Assembly: GCF_022179465.1 (NCBI RefSeq) | Contig: NZ_BPQV01000010.1 | Coordinates: 168,228-232,227, forward strand | Direction: 5' to 3' | Length of the DNA: 64,000 nt | Origin: Methylobacterium organophilum | GTDB taxonomy: Bacteria > Pseudomonadota > Alphaproteobacteria > Rhizobiales > Beijerinckiaceae | Shown: piece after piece, positions 23,605 through 31,455 of the stretch | Layout of the letters: every line of letters starts with the position of its first letter | Numbering within the stretch: position 1 is the stretch's first letter | The notes under the pieces: generated by a model | What the model was told of the DNA's origin: nothing | The model's input: only the letters and a program-made list of their open reading frames with translations | The model's database searches: none | Made by a program: the position numbers and the translations under genes

Positions 23605-24813
23605 ATGGCCCACCCGCCCTCTTCCGATCGCCTTGAACGCTTCGACGTGGTGGTGGTCGGCGGCGGGCCGGCGGGCGCGACGGCGGCGACCGACCTCGCC
23701 GGAGCCGGCTTCTCCGTCCTGCTCCTCGACAAGCCGGGCCGGATCAAACCCTGCGGCGGCGCGATCCCGCCGCGGCTGATCCGCGACTTCGCTATCCCCG
23801 ACTCGCTCCTCGTCGCCCGCATCCGCTCGGCCCGCATGGTCTCGCCGAAGGACAAGCGGGTGGACATGCCGATCGGCGACGGCTTCGTCGGCATGGTCGA
23901 CCGGGAGACCTTCGACCCCTGGCTGCGCGCGCGGGCGCGGCAGGCGGGGGCGGATCTGCGGGAGGCGGTGTTCGAGGAGGTCTCCCGCGAGGGCGGCGAG
24001 ACCCTCGTGCGCTTCCGCTGCGGCCGGGGGGAGACGGAGCGCGAGAGCCTGGTCCGGACCCGGCTCGTCATCGGCGCGGACGGCGCGACCTCGCCCGTCG
24101 GCCGCGCGGAGATTCCGGGCCACGCCGCCATGCGGCAGGTCTTCGCCTATCACGAGATCGTCCGCCGGCCGGAGACGGGCGCCGATGTCGAGGGCACGCG
24201 CTGCGACGTCTATTACCAGGGCGCGCTCTCGCCGGATTTCTACGCCTGGATCTTTCCGCATGGGGACACGATCAGCGTCGGCACGGGCAGCGCCCGCAAG
24301 GGCTTCTCGCTGCGCTCCTCGATCCGTTCGCTCCGCCGGTCGAGCGGCCTCGAAGCGGCGCAGACCCTGCGCCGGGAAGGCGCGCCGATCCCCCTGAAGC
24401 CGCTGAAGCGCTGGGACAATGGCCGCGACGTGCTGCTGGCCGGCGACGCCGCGGGGGTGGTCGCGCCCGCCTCCGGCGAGGGCATCTACTACGCCATGCT
24501 CGGCGGCCGGCTCTCGGCCGAGGCCGCCGGCGCCTTCCTGCGCACGGGCGATGCCCGCGCCCTCGGCGAGGCCCGGCGCCGCTTCATGAAGCTGCACGGG
24601 CGCGTGTTCTGGATCCTCGGGATGATGCAGTGGGTCTGGTACCGCAACGACGCCCTGCGGGAGCGCTTCGTCGCGATCTGCCGCGACCGCGACGTGCAGC
24701 AGCTCACCTGGGACGCCTACATGAACAAGGAGCTGGTGCGCGCGAAGCCCGCCGCCCATGCGCGTATCTTCTTCAAGGACCTCGCCCACCTGTTCCGATG
24801 GGCCTCGACGTGA
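23605..24813 (+). CDS. bchP: Geranylgeranyl diphosphate / geranylgeranyl-bacteriochlorophyll reductase (BchP)
   Basis: 402-aa flavoprotein reducing the geranylgeranyl tail to phytyl. The FAD dinucleotide motif FDVVVVGGGPAGATAATDLA lies at about residues 13-32, followed by KPCGGAIPPRLI and the second FAD block LLAGDAAGVVAPASGEGIYYA, all typical of BchP. ATG 23605 is preceded by GAGG about 9 nt upstream; the longer open frame upstream belongs to the previous gene read out of frame. Its 3' end overlaps tspO by 16 nt. Confidence 0.96.
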   Translation: MAHPPSSDRLERFDVVVVGGGPAGATAATDLAGAGFSVLLLDKPGRIKPCGGAIPPRLIRDFAIPDSLLVARIRSARMVSPKDKRVDMPIGDGFVGMVDRETFDPWLRARARQAGADLREAVFEEVSREGGETLVRFRCGRGETERESLVRTRLVIGADGATSPVGRAEIPGHAAMRQVFAYHEIVRRPETGADVEGTRCDVYYQGALSPDFYAWIFPHGDTISVGTGSARKGFSLRSSIRSLRRSSGLEAAQTLRREGAPIPLKPLKRWDNGRDVLLAGDAAGVVAPASGEGIYYAMLGGRLSAEAAGAFLRTGDARALGEARRRFMKLHGRVFWILGMMQWVWYRNDALRERFVAICRDRDVQQLTWDAYMNKELVRAKPAAHARIFFKDLAHLFRWAST

Positions 24814-25307
24814 CGGGGCTCACGCAGGGCGGCCTCGGCCCGCCGGTGGTGGCGGCCCTCGCCGCTCTCGTCGTGGCCGTCGCGGGCGGCCTCGCGACGG
24901 TGACCGACGCCTGGTACCGGAGCCTGCGCGTGCCCGACTGGAAGCCGCCGGACTGGGCCTTCGGGCCGATCTGGACCGTGATCCTCGCGCTGACCGCCGG
25001 CGCCGCGGTGATCGCCTGGAACGCCGATGACAGCTTCGCCGCCCGGGTCGTGCTGGTCTGGGCCTATGCCATCAACGGTGTGCTCAATATCGCCTGGAGC
25101 GTGCTGTTCTTCCGCCTGCGCCGGCCGGACTGGGCGCTGACCGAGGTCGCTTTCCTCTGGCTCTCCATCGCCGTGCTGGTGCTCGTGACCGGCCGCGCCG
25201 CGCCTGCGGCAGGAGCGATGAACCTGCCCTATCTCCTCTGGGTCGGCATCGCCGCCTGCCTGAACCTCCGGATCGTCCGGCTCAACCCGTCCCTCCGGGG
25301 AGCCTGA
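24798..25307 (+). CDS. tspO: TspO/MBR family tryptophan-rich sensory protein
   Basis: 169-aa outer-membrane/mitochondrial-benzodiazepine-receptor-type protein with five hydrophobic helices. Family marks are WYRSLRVPDWKPPDWAFGPIWTVI and the tryptophan-rich AYAINGVLNIAWSVLFFRLRRPDWAL. TspO binds porphyrins and in Rhodobacter links oxygen and light to repression of pigment genes. Its ATG (24798) is inside the end of bchP, a 16-nt overlap that indicates coupling. Confidence 0.93.
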   Translation: MGLDVTGLTQGGLGPPVVAALAALVVAVAGGLATVTDAWYRSLRVPDWKPPDWAFGPIWTVILALTAGAAVIAWNADDSFAARVVLVWAYAINGVLNIAWSVLFFRLRRPDWALTEVAFLWLSIAVLVLVTGRAAPAAGAMNLPYLLWVGIAACLNLRIVRLNPSLRGA

Positions 25308-25310
25308 GCC

Positions 25311-25658
25311 ATGGAGGGCCTGTTCGCCTCCGGCCGCATCGTCGACCTGATTCTCGTTCTCGTGGTCGCCGAGACGCTCGGCCTCGTCTGGCTGCGCCGG
25401 GTCCTCGGCCGGGGGCCCTCCCTGCCCGCCCTGCTGCCGAGCCTGCTCGCCGGGGTAGGGCTGATGCTCGCCCTGCGCGCCGCCCTGCTCGGATCGGCCT
25501 GGACGAGCATCGCGCCCTGGCTCGCCCTCTCGCTGCTGGCCCATCTCGCCGACCTGGCCCTGCGCTTCGCGCGGGAGACGGTTCGCCGCAGGCAGCAATA
25601 CTGCTCACCTGGAACATCGGTTGAAAACACCGCGTTCCCGCCCGGGCGCTCAATTTAG
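25311..25658 (+). CDS. Small integral membrane protein, function unknown
   Basis: 115-aa protein with about three hydrophobic stretches (IVDLILVLVVAETLGLVWL, a Leu/Ala-rich segment, and WLALSLLAHLADLALRF). It starts 3 nt after tspO, so it belongs to the bchG-bchP transcript. No motif identifies a family. The C-terminal 25 residues are hydrophilic and their codons run into the spacer before the cytochrome gene. A role in the photosynthesis operon is inferred from position only. Confidence 0.75.
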   Translation: MEGLFASGRIVDLILVLVVAETLGLVWLRRVLGRGPSLPALLPSLLAGVGLMLALRAALLGSAWTSIAPWLALSLLAHLADLALRFARETVRRRQQYCSPGTSVENTAFPPGRSI

Positions 25659-25701
25659 AATTACTGTTCTTCTCGATCCGATCCGAACCCGGAGAAGGCC
25701 C

Positions 25702-27297
25702 ATGGACCGCAGAAAAGCCCTCGGCCTCGCGTCGGGATTGGCGAGTCTTCTTGCCGTCGCGCAATCCGCCTCGGCGCAGGACGCGGACAAGGATCTGATC
25801 GAACGCGGCAAGTACCTCGCGACGGTGGGCGACTGCACCGCCTGCCACACCAAGCCCGGCGGCCAACCCTTTGCCGGCAATTACGGGCTCAACACCCCGA
25901 TCGGCCTGATCAAGACGCCGAACCTCACGCCGGACGACGAGACCGGCCTCGGCAAGTGGACCTACGAGACCTTCGAGAAGGCCTTCCGCCACGGCATCGG
26001 CGACGAGGGCGAGTATCTCTACCCCGCCTTCCCCTTCGGCTGGTACACGAAGGTCTCGGACGAGGACACGCGGGCGATCTTCGCCTACCTGAAGTCGCTG
26101 CCCCCGGTGAAGGAGAAGCGGGAGGCGAGCGACATCCCGTTCCCGTTCAACGTGCGCACGGCCCTGATCACCTGGCGCACCGCCTTCTTCTCCGCGGAGC
26201 GCTTCAAGCCCGACCCGAACGCCAGCGCCGAGGTGAACCGCGGCGGCTATCTCGTGGAGGGTCTCGGCCATTGCGGCATGTGCCACAACGAGCGCAAGCT
26301 CGTCGGCAACACGAGCATCGCCGGCCGGCTCGGCGGCGGCGTGATCGACGGCTGGTACGCCCCCAACATCACGCCGGACGGGCACCAGGGCATCGGCGCC
26401 TGGAGCGACGCGGAGGTGGTGGCCTACCTCAAGACCGGTACCGCGCCGGGCAACCGCCCCGGCGTCGCCGCCGGACCGATGCGCCAGACCATCGAGGAAT
26501 CCCTGTCGAAGCTGAGCGATGCCGACCTGAAGGCGATGGTCGCCTATCTGCGCACGGTGCCCGCCAAGCAGACCTACAAGGAGAAGGACCTGCAGGCCTT
26601 CAACGGCCCCGGCGCCCCGGGCGCGGAGACCTATCTGACCTATTGCTCCTCCTGCCACCGCCCGGACGGCAAGGGCGTCGAGGGTGCGATCCCCGCGCTG
26701 GCCGGCAACACCTCGGTGCAGTCGGCCGGACCGGAGACGGTGCTGCGGGTCGTCCTCGGCGGCCTGTCGGCGCAGAGCGGCTACGCGCCGATGCCGGCGA
26801 TCGGCCAGGAGATGAGCGACCAGCAGATCAAGGACGTGACCGACTACATCCGCAATTCCTGGGGCAACAAGGCGCCCCCGGTCTCGGAGACCGGCATCGT
26901 CGCGGATCTGCGCGGGCGCACGCAGACCATGATGGCGGGCAACGCCGCCTGCTCGACGGTGGAGAACGAGAAGCTCAAGGCGGCGCTCGGCGAGGCCGGA
27001 CTGCCCGACGCCCTCAAGGATCTGAAGCCGAACGACTTCGTGCCGACCCTGTCCGCCCTCGTGCCGAAGCTGAAATCCGCCGGCACCGGCGCGGCCGACG
27101 ACGCCCTGGTCAACGGCCTGACGAGCGCCTTCTGCACGGCCAATCGCGATGCGGGCGACACCGCCCCGCTCGGCTGGTCGGCGACGATCGGCTCCTTCGC
27201 CAACATCGCCTACAGCCAGGTCAAGCACCCCGAGAAGCAGGCGAGCGCCGAGCCCGGCAAGCCCCCGGCCTCCGGCGACAGCCCGTCCAAGCCCTGA
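25702..27297 (+). CDS. Secreted tri-haem cytochrome c (alcohol-dehydrogenase cytochrome-subunit type)
   Basis: 531-aa periplasmic cytochrome with a signal peptide (MDRRKALGLASG to ASAQD, cleavage near residue 25). Three c-type haem sites are present: CTACH at 45-49, CGMCH at 191-195 and CSSCH at 315-319. The layout ERGKYLATVGDCTACHT, NRGGYLVEGLGHCGMCHN and YCSSCHRPDGKG is that of the cytochrome subunit of membrane alcohol/gluconate/sorbitol dehydrogenases. About 200 residues follow the third haem, longer than typical AdhB. No dehydrogenase partner gene lies beside it. GGAGAAGG precedes ATG 25702, and TAGAAT at 25656-25661 is a -10-like element. It probably passes electrons to a periplasmic or membrane acceptor; the donor is unknown. 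Confidence 0.88.
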   Translation: MDRRKALGLASGLASLLAVAQSASAQDADKDLIERGKYLATVGDCTACHTKPGGQPFAGNYGLNTPIGLIKTPNLTPDDETGLGKWTYETFEKAFRHGIGDEGEYLYPAFPFGWYTKVSDEDTRAIFAYLKSLPPVKEKREASDIPFPFNVRTALITWRTAFFSAERFKPDPNASAEVNRGGYLVEGLGHCGMCHNERKLVGNTSIAGRLGGGVIDGWYAPNITPDGHQGIGAWSDAEVVAYLKTGTAPGNRPGVAAGPMRQTIEESLSKLSDADLKAMVAYLRTVPAKQTYKEKDLQAFNGPGAPGAETYLTYCSSCHRPDGKGVEGAIPALAGNTSVQSAGPETVLRVVLGGLSAQSGYAPMPAIGQEMSDQQIKDVTDYIRNSWGNKAPPVSETGIVADLRGRTQTMMAGNAACSTVENEKLKAALGEAGLPDALKDLKPNDFVPTLSALVPKLKSAGTGAADDALVNGLTSAFCTANRDAGDTAPLGWSATIGSFANIAYSQVKHPEKQASAEPGKPPASGDSPSKP

Positions 27298-27314
27298 ACG
27301 CCGGGGCGCAAACG

Positions 27315-27342
27315 AAAAGGCCGCCCCGAGAGGCGGCCTTTT
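27315..27342. terminator. Bidirectional intrinsic terminator
   Basis: Stem AAAAGGCCGCC (27315-27325) and GGCGGCCTTTT (27332-27342) with loop CCGAGA; the stem carries A- and T-runs on either side, so it can serve both the cytochrome gene on the plus strand and the convergent dedA gene on the minus strand. Confidence 0.85.
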
Positions 27343-27372
27343 CCGGTTCCGATCGAGATCTTTCAGCCGAGC

Positions 27373-28014
27373 TCAGCTCAGCGGGCCGGGGATGGCCGCC
27401 TCGGCCTTGAGGAGCAGGCGCTCCTCGTGGCGGCGCATGAACAGCCAGAGGGCGAGGCCGCCGAAGACCACGAAGGCGAGCAGGGCGAGACCGACCGGGC
27501 CGACGATGTGCTCGATGGAGCGCCCGCAGAAATAGGCGCCGAAGCCCATGATGGAGGCCCAGGCCACGCCGCCGAGGCCGTTGAACAGCATGAAGCGGCG
27601 GGCATCGAGCTTGTTCACCCCGGCGAGCACCGCCGCATAGGCGCGCAGCATCGCGGTGAAGCGGCCGAAAAACACGATCTTCCCGCCATGCTCCCGGAAC
27701 AGGTACTGCCCGAGCTTCAGACGGCCATGGTCGAGGGCGATGAGGTGGCCGTGGCGCAGGAGCAGCGGCATTCCCCAGCGCCGCCCGACCCAGTAGCCGA
27801 GATTGTCGCCGAGGATGGCCGCGGCAGCGGCCGCGCTCACCACGAGCACAATGTTCAGATTGCCCGTGCTGCCGGCATAGACGGCGGAGGTGAGCAGGAT
27901 CGTCTCCCCCGGCAGCGGCACGCCAGCGCTCTCCAGGGCGATGATCCCGAAGATGGCGAAATAGCCGTAATGCGCGATCAGGTCCGCGACCGGCAGGTCG
28001 TGCAGGAACGACAT
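27373..28014 (-). CDS. DedA-family membrane protein
   Basis: 213-aa DedA/SNARE-associated family protein with the usual GYFAIFGIIALESAGVPLPGET segment, GDNLGYWVGRRWG, and FFGRFTAMLRAYAAVLAG, and about five hydrophobic segments. DedA proteins act in membrane homeostasis, probably as lipid (undecaprenyl phosphate or phospholipid) scramblases/flippases. Single gene, convergent with the cytochrome gene. Confidence 0.92.
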   Translation of the reverse strand: MSFLHDLPVADLIAHYGYFAIFGIIALESAGVPLPGETILLTSAVYAGSTGNLNIVLVVSAAAAAAILGDNLGYWVGRRWGMPLLLRHGHLIALDHGRLKLGQYLFREHGGKIVFFGRFTAMLRAYAAVLAGVNKLDARRFMLFNGLGGVAWASIMGFGAYFCGRSIEHIVGPVGLALLAFVVFGGLALWLFMRRHEERLLLKAEAAIPGPLS

Positions 28015-28760
28015 CGTGGAGGATCCCCCGCTCGTTTCGACGGCGGGAACCTGCCGTCAGGAACGTGGCCAGAACGGGGCGCGAAGGCGGTCAGCCCGTG
28101 GCGCCCTTCGCCACCCTTCCGGAAGGCCCCGCATCCGGGGCCGCGCGTTCGCCCGCCCCGTCCCGCGGCGCTCCGTGTCGGTGCGGCCGGTCGAGGGCGT
28201 CGACCGGGAAGAGCTTGGCCAGACCGTCCGCGATCCCGAACAGGACGGGATTGGAGCGGGGACCGGCCATGGGCGGGAGAAGGGAATGCGCGTGCAGCAT
28301 CGTCGTTCGCCGGCTCGTTCCGGCGCGTTTCAGGAATGAGCGGGGACAAGTCCGTCGACGCCGATCGGTTGCATGCATTTTTCGAAAGCCTTCTCTCCCA
28401 ATGCGGCAATCCCTGAACCATCTCCGCCGCACATCCTTGAGGCCGAGCCGTGACGAGAAGGCCGTCTTGCTGGGCTCGCCCTGCGCCACTGGCGCAACTC
28501 GAAGTTGAGTTCTCGGAAGCGATTTATTTCTGCGCGAGTTGGCGCGGGAAGAAGCCATCGGATGCTTCACAGTCGCGCTCTTTAACCTCTTTCAATGCTT
28601 CCGCGCGACGGACGGCCCGTGAAAAGCTCTTTCACGCCTCCGTGATTGTTCTGCGACGAGCGAATTGTCAAATTCTGCCTGTATCCGAATGCTTTAAGCT
28701 TTGATCAACATTTGAGAATCAAAAATCGAAGCCTGTTCGGAGGCGATCTGTAGATCCACC
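28015..28760. other. Intergenic region without a supported gene
   Basis: Short open frames occur on both strands but none has a start with a ribosome-binding site, a family motif or consistent codon use. A 7-bp hairpin (GGCCCCG 28125-28131 / CGGGGCC 28136-28142) lacks a U-run. The last 100 nt before the PilZ gene are AT-rich and probably hold its promoter, without a confident -35/-10 pair. Confidence 0.5.
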
Positions 28761-29003
28761 ATGAGTGATCGGAGAAAGGAGCCGCGCATCTGGGCGGACA
28801 ATCACGCCCTGATCGTCGCGCCCACCTGCCTGGGAATCCCCTGCCGCGTCAACGACCGTTCGGAAGGCGGCGCGATGCTGCTCGTCGGCAACCAGTTCGG
28901 CATCCCGGACCGCTTCCGCCTGCAGATCGAGTCGACCGGCGAGAGCCTGCCGGCGCGGGTGGCCTGGCGGGGCGCGCGGGCGCTCGGGGTCGCCTTCGAG
29001 TGA
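28761..29003 (+). CDS. Single-domain PilZ protein (predicted c-di-GMP binding)
   Basis: 80-aa protein made only of a PilZ domain. The N-terminal RxxxR-type element is RRKEPR and the second motif is NDRSEGGAML, matching (D/N)xSxxG. VAWRGARALGVAF closes the barrel. Such proteins bind cyclic di-GMP and act as adaptors for motility or polysaccharide machines. A second PilZ protein lies 270 nt downstream, and a surface-polysaccharide region begins about 2 kb away; a link is inferred. Confidence 0.87.
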   Translation: MSDRRKEPRIWADNHALIVAPTCLGIPCRVNDRSEGGAMLLVGNQFGIPDRFRLQIESTGESLPARVAWRGARALGVAFE

Positions 29004-29270
29004 GGCCGGCGCCATCCGGGAATGGTGGACGTCGCCTCATCGAGCCCTCGCCGAAATCCCGATCCGGTCGCCGGGCCGATCGCGCGACGTCGGGACGCTG
29101 CGCTTCCCGCCGGACGGACGCGGCGGCACTTTGCAAGGAAGGCGCGAAGCGTTCCAGGCCGCTCAATCGGAAAGGGTGTCCGATCGCTACAATTCGAACG
29201 ACCCGACCGTCGAAGCCTTAAGACGCCCATGCTCACACTGGACGGCGAACGAGAAGGCGAGACACCCGGT

Positions 29271-29522
29271 ATGGATGAGCGGCGCGCGGCCCCCCGTCAT
29301 CGTGTGACGGAGAACGGTCTGATCGCGATCGACGAGCATACGTCGATACCCTGTATGCTCTACGACATCTCCGAGGGTGGCGTGCGTCTGACCCTGCCGG
29401 ATACCGGGCCCGTGCCCGACACCTTCGTCCTGGTCTCGCCCTGCCTCGGCGAGGTGCGCGTCTGCGCCGTCGCCTGGCGGACGGACGAGACGATCGGCGC
29501 GCAGTTCAAGACCGCCGCCTGA
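29271..29522 (+). CDS. Second single-domain PilZ protein
   Basis: 83-aa PilZ domain with MDERRAAPRHRV (RxxxR region) and LYDISEGGVRLTLP (DxSxxG). The start is uncertain: ATG 29271 gives the minimal domain, with GAGAAGG about 13 nt upstream; ATG 29229 would add 14 residues (MLTLDGEREGETPG). It differs enough from the neighbouring PilZ protein to be an old paralogue rather than a recent copy. Predicted cytoplasmic c-di-GMP receptor. Confidence 0.85.
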   Translation: MDERRAAPRHRVTENGLIAIDEHTSIPCMLYDISEGGVRLTLPDTGPVPDTFVLVSPCLGEVRVCAVAWRTDETIGAQFKTAA

Positions 29523-29545
29523 GGCGGTCCCTGCGGGCGCGCGTC

Positions 29546-29875
29546 TCAGCGCTCGAGAAGGCGCGGGTCGCCCGCGCCGGACAATCCGCCGGGCAGGCCC
29601 TGGGACATCGCCCTCGCGAGGCCGGAGGCCTGCGCCGCCGCCGCGCCCGACGCGAGGCTGCCGCCCAGCCCTCCGCCAAGGCCGCTGCTGATCGGGCTGG
29701 CGGCCACGCTGTCCGATCCGATCTTCTCGGGACAGATCTGCATGCAGATCGGCTCGACATCCGTCGGCAACGAGCAGGCGGCCCGTGACTTCCCGGCCGC
29801 GCAGACGCATTGGCAGGCCGCCGACGCGGCGCCGGGTACGAGCAGCAGCGCGCCGACCAGCAGAACCGTCCTCAT
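29546..29875 (-). CDS. Small exported Cys-rich protein, function unknown
   Basis: 109-aa protein with a clear signal peptide (MRTVLLVGALLLVPGAASA) and a mature part starting ACQCVC. Six cysteines lie within the first 35 mature residues (CQCVC, a fourth about ten residues on, then CMQIC), followed by a Gly/Ala/Ser-rich tail containing GLGGGLGGSL. GGGAGG lies 5 nt before ATG 29875. The upstream in-frame extension is discarded because it removes the signal peptide from the N-terminus. No family recognised; disulfide-stabilised secreted peptide is a reasonable guess. Convergent with the PilZ gene. Confidence 0.72.
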   Translation of the reverse strand: MRTVLLVGALLLVPGAASAACQCVCAAGKSRAACSLPTDVEPICMQICPEKIGSDSVAASPISSGLGGGLGGSLASGAAAAQASGLARAMSQGLPGGLSGAGDPRLLER

Positions 29876-31064
29876 GGTGCCTCCCGAGGCGTGCATCTCT
29901 GCCGGCAGCCTAGCACGTCCCATCGGACGCGGCACCGGCACACGCGGCACATGGCGGGAGAAACCGCTGGGCTGACCGGCCCGGCGGCGCCGAGCGACGG
30001 CGAAGTCCGAACACGGGCGCACAGCGGGTGATGTGGAACTGCGGCGGCTCGAGCGCGGACGGCACAGGGCAAGAGTCTCGCACGAGCGTGAGAAGGCGGT
30101 GATCCCCGAGCGGAGCGATAACTGCCGGCGTAGGCAGTCCGATGGCTTGCAGACGGACCGGTCGCGTCGGATGAAGCGTAAGGAATGTGAGAAGGCCCGA
30201 CTGCTCACGGGAGAGTAGGTGTTATGGGAGCTCAACTGAAGATTGCGCATCGCAAGCCTGAAACAGAAAATCCTCTCTCCCTGTTCAAGAGGGGCGGAGC
30301 CATGGCCGCCCCGAATAGTATACTAAAGGTTGTATGCGTCCACGCGCATCGCTGGGCCGCCGACGGCCCGTGTCGATCATCTTCCTTGACATGAGCCCTG
30401 GCTGCCTATGGTTTCTGCCATGAAGTAGCCCCCCACAGAGCCCGGTTTGGAATACCTGCCAGGTCATCGGTCGCGGCCGAAATCCGGGATGCTGGACCGG
30501 AAACGTCTGCCAAAAAGCTTGACCGGTTCCCGCAACCCGCTCACACAGCCCCTGTCGCGACGGTCGTCTGGATCCACCTTACGAGTCGGGTTCGGTTGCC
30601 GGTTGAGCGCTGTTTCGTGTGCAGACCTAACAACGTCGGGGGAGAACGGTGGGGATGATCTCGTCATCGCTCCAGTCCCGCAGGCTAGGGAGCTTCCACG
30701 AAAACCGGCATCCCTCACGCCATCGCCTCGATCGGGATCACGGCCGTGCCGATGCCCGGAGGCCAAGCCGGGCCAGAACGGCCGGCGTGGCCCGGAGCGA
30801 CGCGAGAGCCTTCGCCGCGAAAATGGATGCCGGTTCGGCGCAAGAGAGCGCGTCAAAACAACGACCGAGAGCCGTGCCCGAAGCATGGACAAGGCGGCTG
30901 GATCGACCCGCCCGTCTCGGCAGGCGCCGTGTTGCCGAGCCCCATTTGCCGGCATCGGTCGGGCAACGATCCAAATTCCTCGAAGAGACGCAACGCCTTC
31001 CGAAGTTGAGGATCCTTTCGGGAACGCGTTCCGAATCACGTCTTCGAAATTAGGCGCATAAATC
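29876..31064. other. Long intergenic region at the left edge of the polysaccharide region
   Basis: No supported gene in 1.2 kb. Several short frames rich in Arg/Ser are typical of non-coding GC-rich DNA. A GGGGCGG/CCGCCCC hairpin is at 30291-30312. A degenerate dispersed repeat is annotated separately at 30703-30870. The low density of genes and change in base composition mark a junction between the conserved backbone and the region to the right. Confidence 0.5.
30703..30870. repeat. Degenerate dispersed intergenic repeat with inverted arms
   Basis: AACCGGCATCC (30703-30713) and GGATGCCGGTT (30825-30835) are perfect 11-bp inverted repeats. The right arm continues into TTCGGCG and an AAGAGAGCGCG tract resembling the element at 55650-55733 (CCTTCGGCGGAAAGCGC). 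This style of sequence is common between genes in Rhizobiales. Identification as one family rests on short matches. Confidence 0.4.
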
Positions 31065-31445
31065 ATGAAAACGATTGTGATGGACTTGGATGGGACGCTG
31101 ACCATCGACGAGCCGGGTGCGCCATACGACCAACGCAAGCCACGACTCGACGTGGTCGAGAAGCTGCGTGAAATGAAGGATCTGGGGTTTAAGATTGTTA
31201 TTAGCACAGCACGAAATATGAATACGTTCCAGGGTAATATTGGCGTGATTAATGTCAAGACGCTGCCCGTAATACTGGGATGGCTCGACAAGCATGCGAT
31301 TCCCTATGACGAGGTCCTGGTCGGCAAGCCGTGGTGCGGCACCGAGGGCTTCTACGTCGATGACAAGGCGATCAGGCCGGAAGAGTTCACCTCCCTAGAT
31401 CTCGCCGGCATCCAGGCCCTGGTCGGCATCAAATCTCAGAATTAG
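31065..31445 (+). CDS. HAD-superfamily phosphatase of a capsule/polysaccharide locus
   Basis: 126-aa HAD phosphatase. The catalytic DxDGT motif is MDLDGTLTI near the N-terminus (Asp7 and Asp9), motif II is IVISTARNM, and the lysine/acid motifs are VGKPWCGTEG and YVDDKAI. Small HAD proteins of this type occur in capsule gene clusters, where they hydrolyse sugar or sugar-acid phosphates. The next gene starts 10 nt after its stop and encodes a nucleotidyltransferase-kinase-like protein, so the two probably act on one activated substituent. Lower GC than the photosynthesis genes. Confidence 0.85.
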   Translation: MKTIVMDLDGTLTIDEPGAPYDQRKPRLDVVEKLREMKDLGFKIVISTARNMNTFQGNIGVINVKTLPVILGWLDKHAIPYDEVLVGKPWCGTEGFYVDDKAIRPEEFTSLDLAGIQALVGIKSQN

Positions 31446-31455
31446 GCGAATCTTG

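Noticed and set aside
22023-24131. A 702-codon minus-strand frame opposite bchG, the PucC-like gene and bchP
   Set aside because: Antisense to three recognised genes and Arg/Gly/Glu-rich without homology features.
28125-28142. A GC-rich hairpin as a terminator
   Set aside because: No U-run on either strand and no gene end close by.
30033-30218. A 61-codon plus-strand frame
   Set aside because: Very basic composition, no ribosome-binding site, and no motif.
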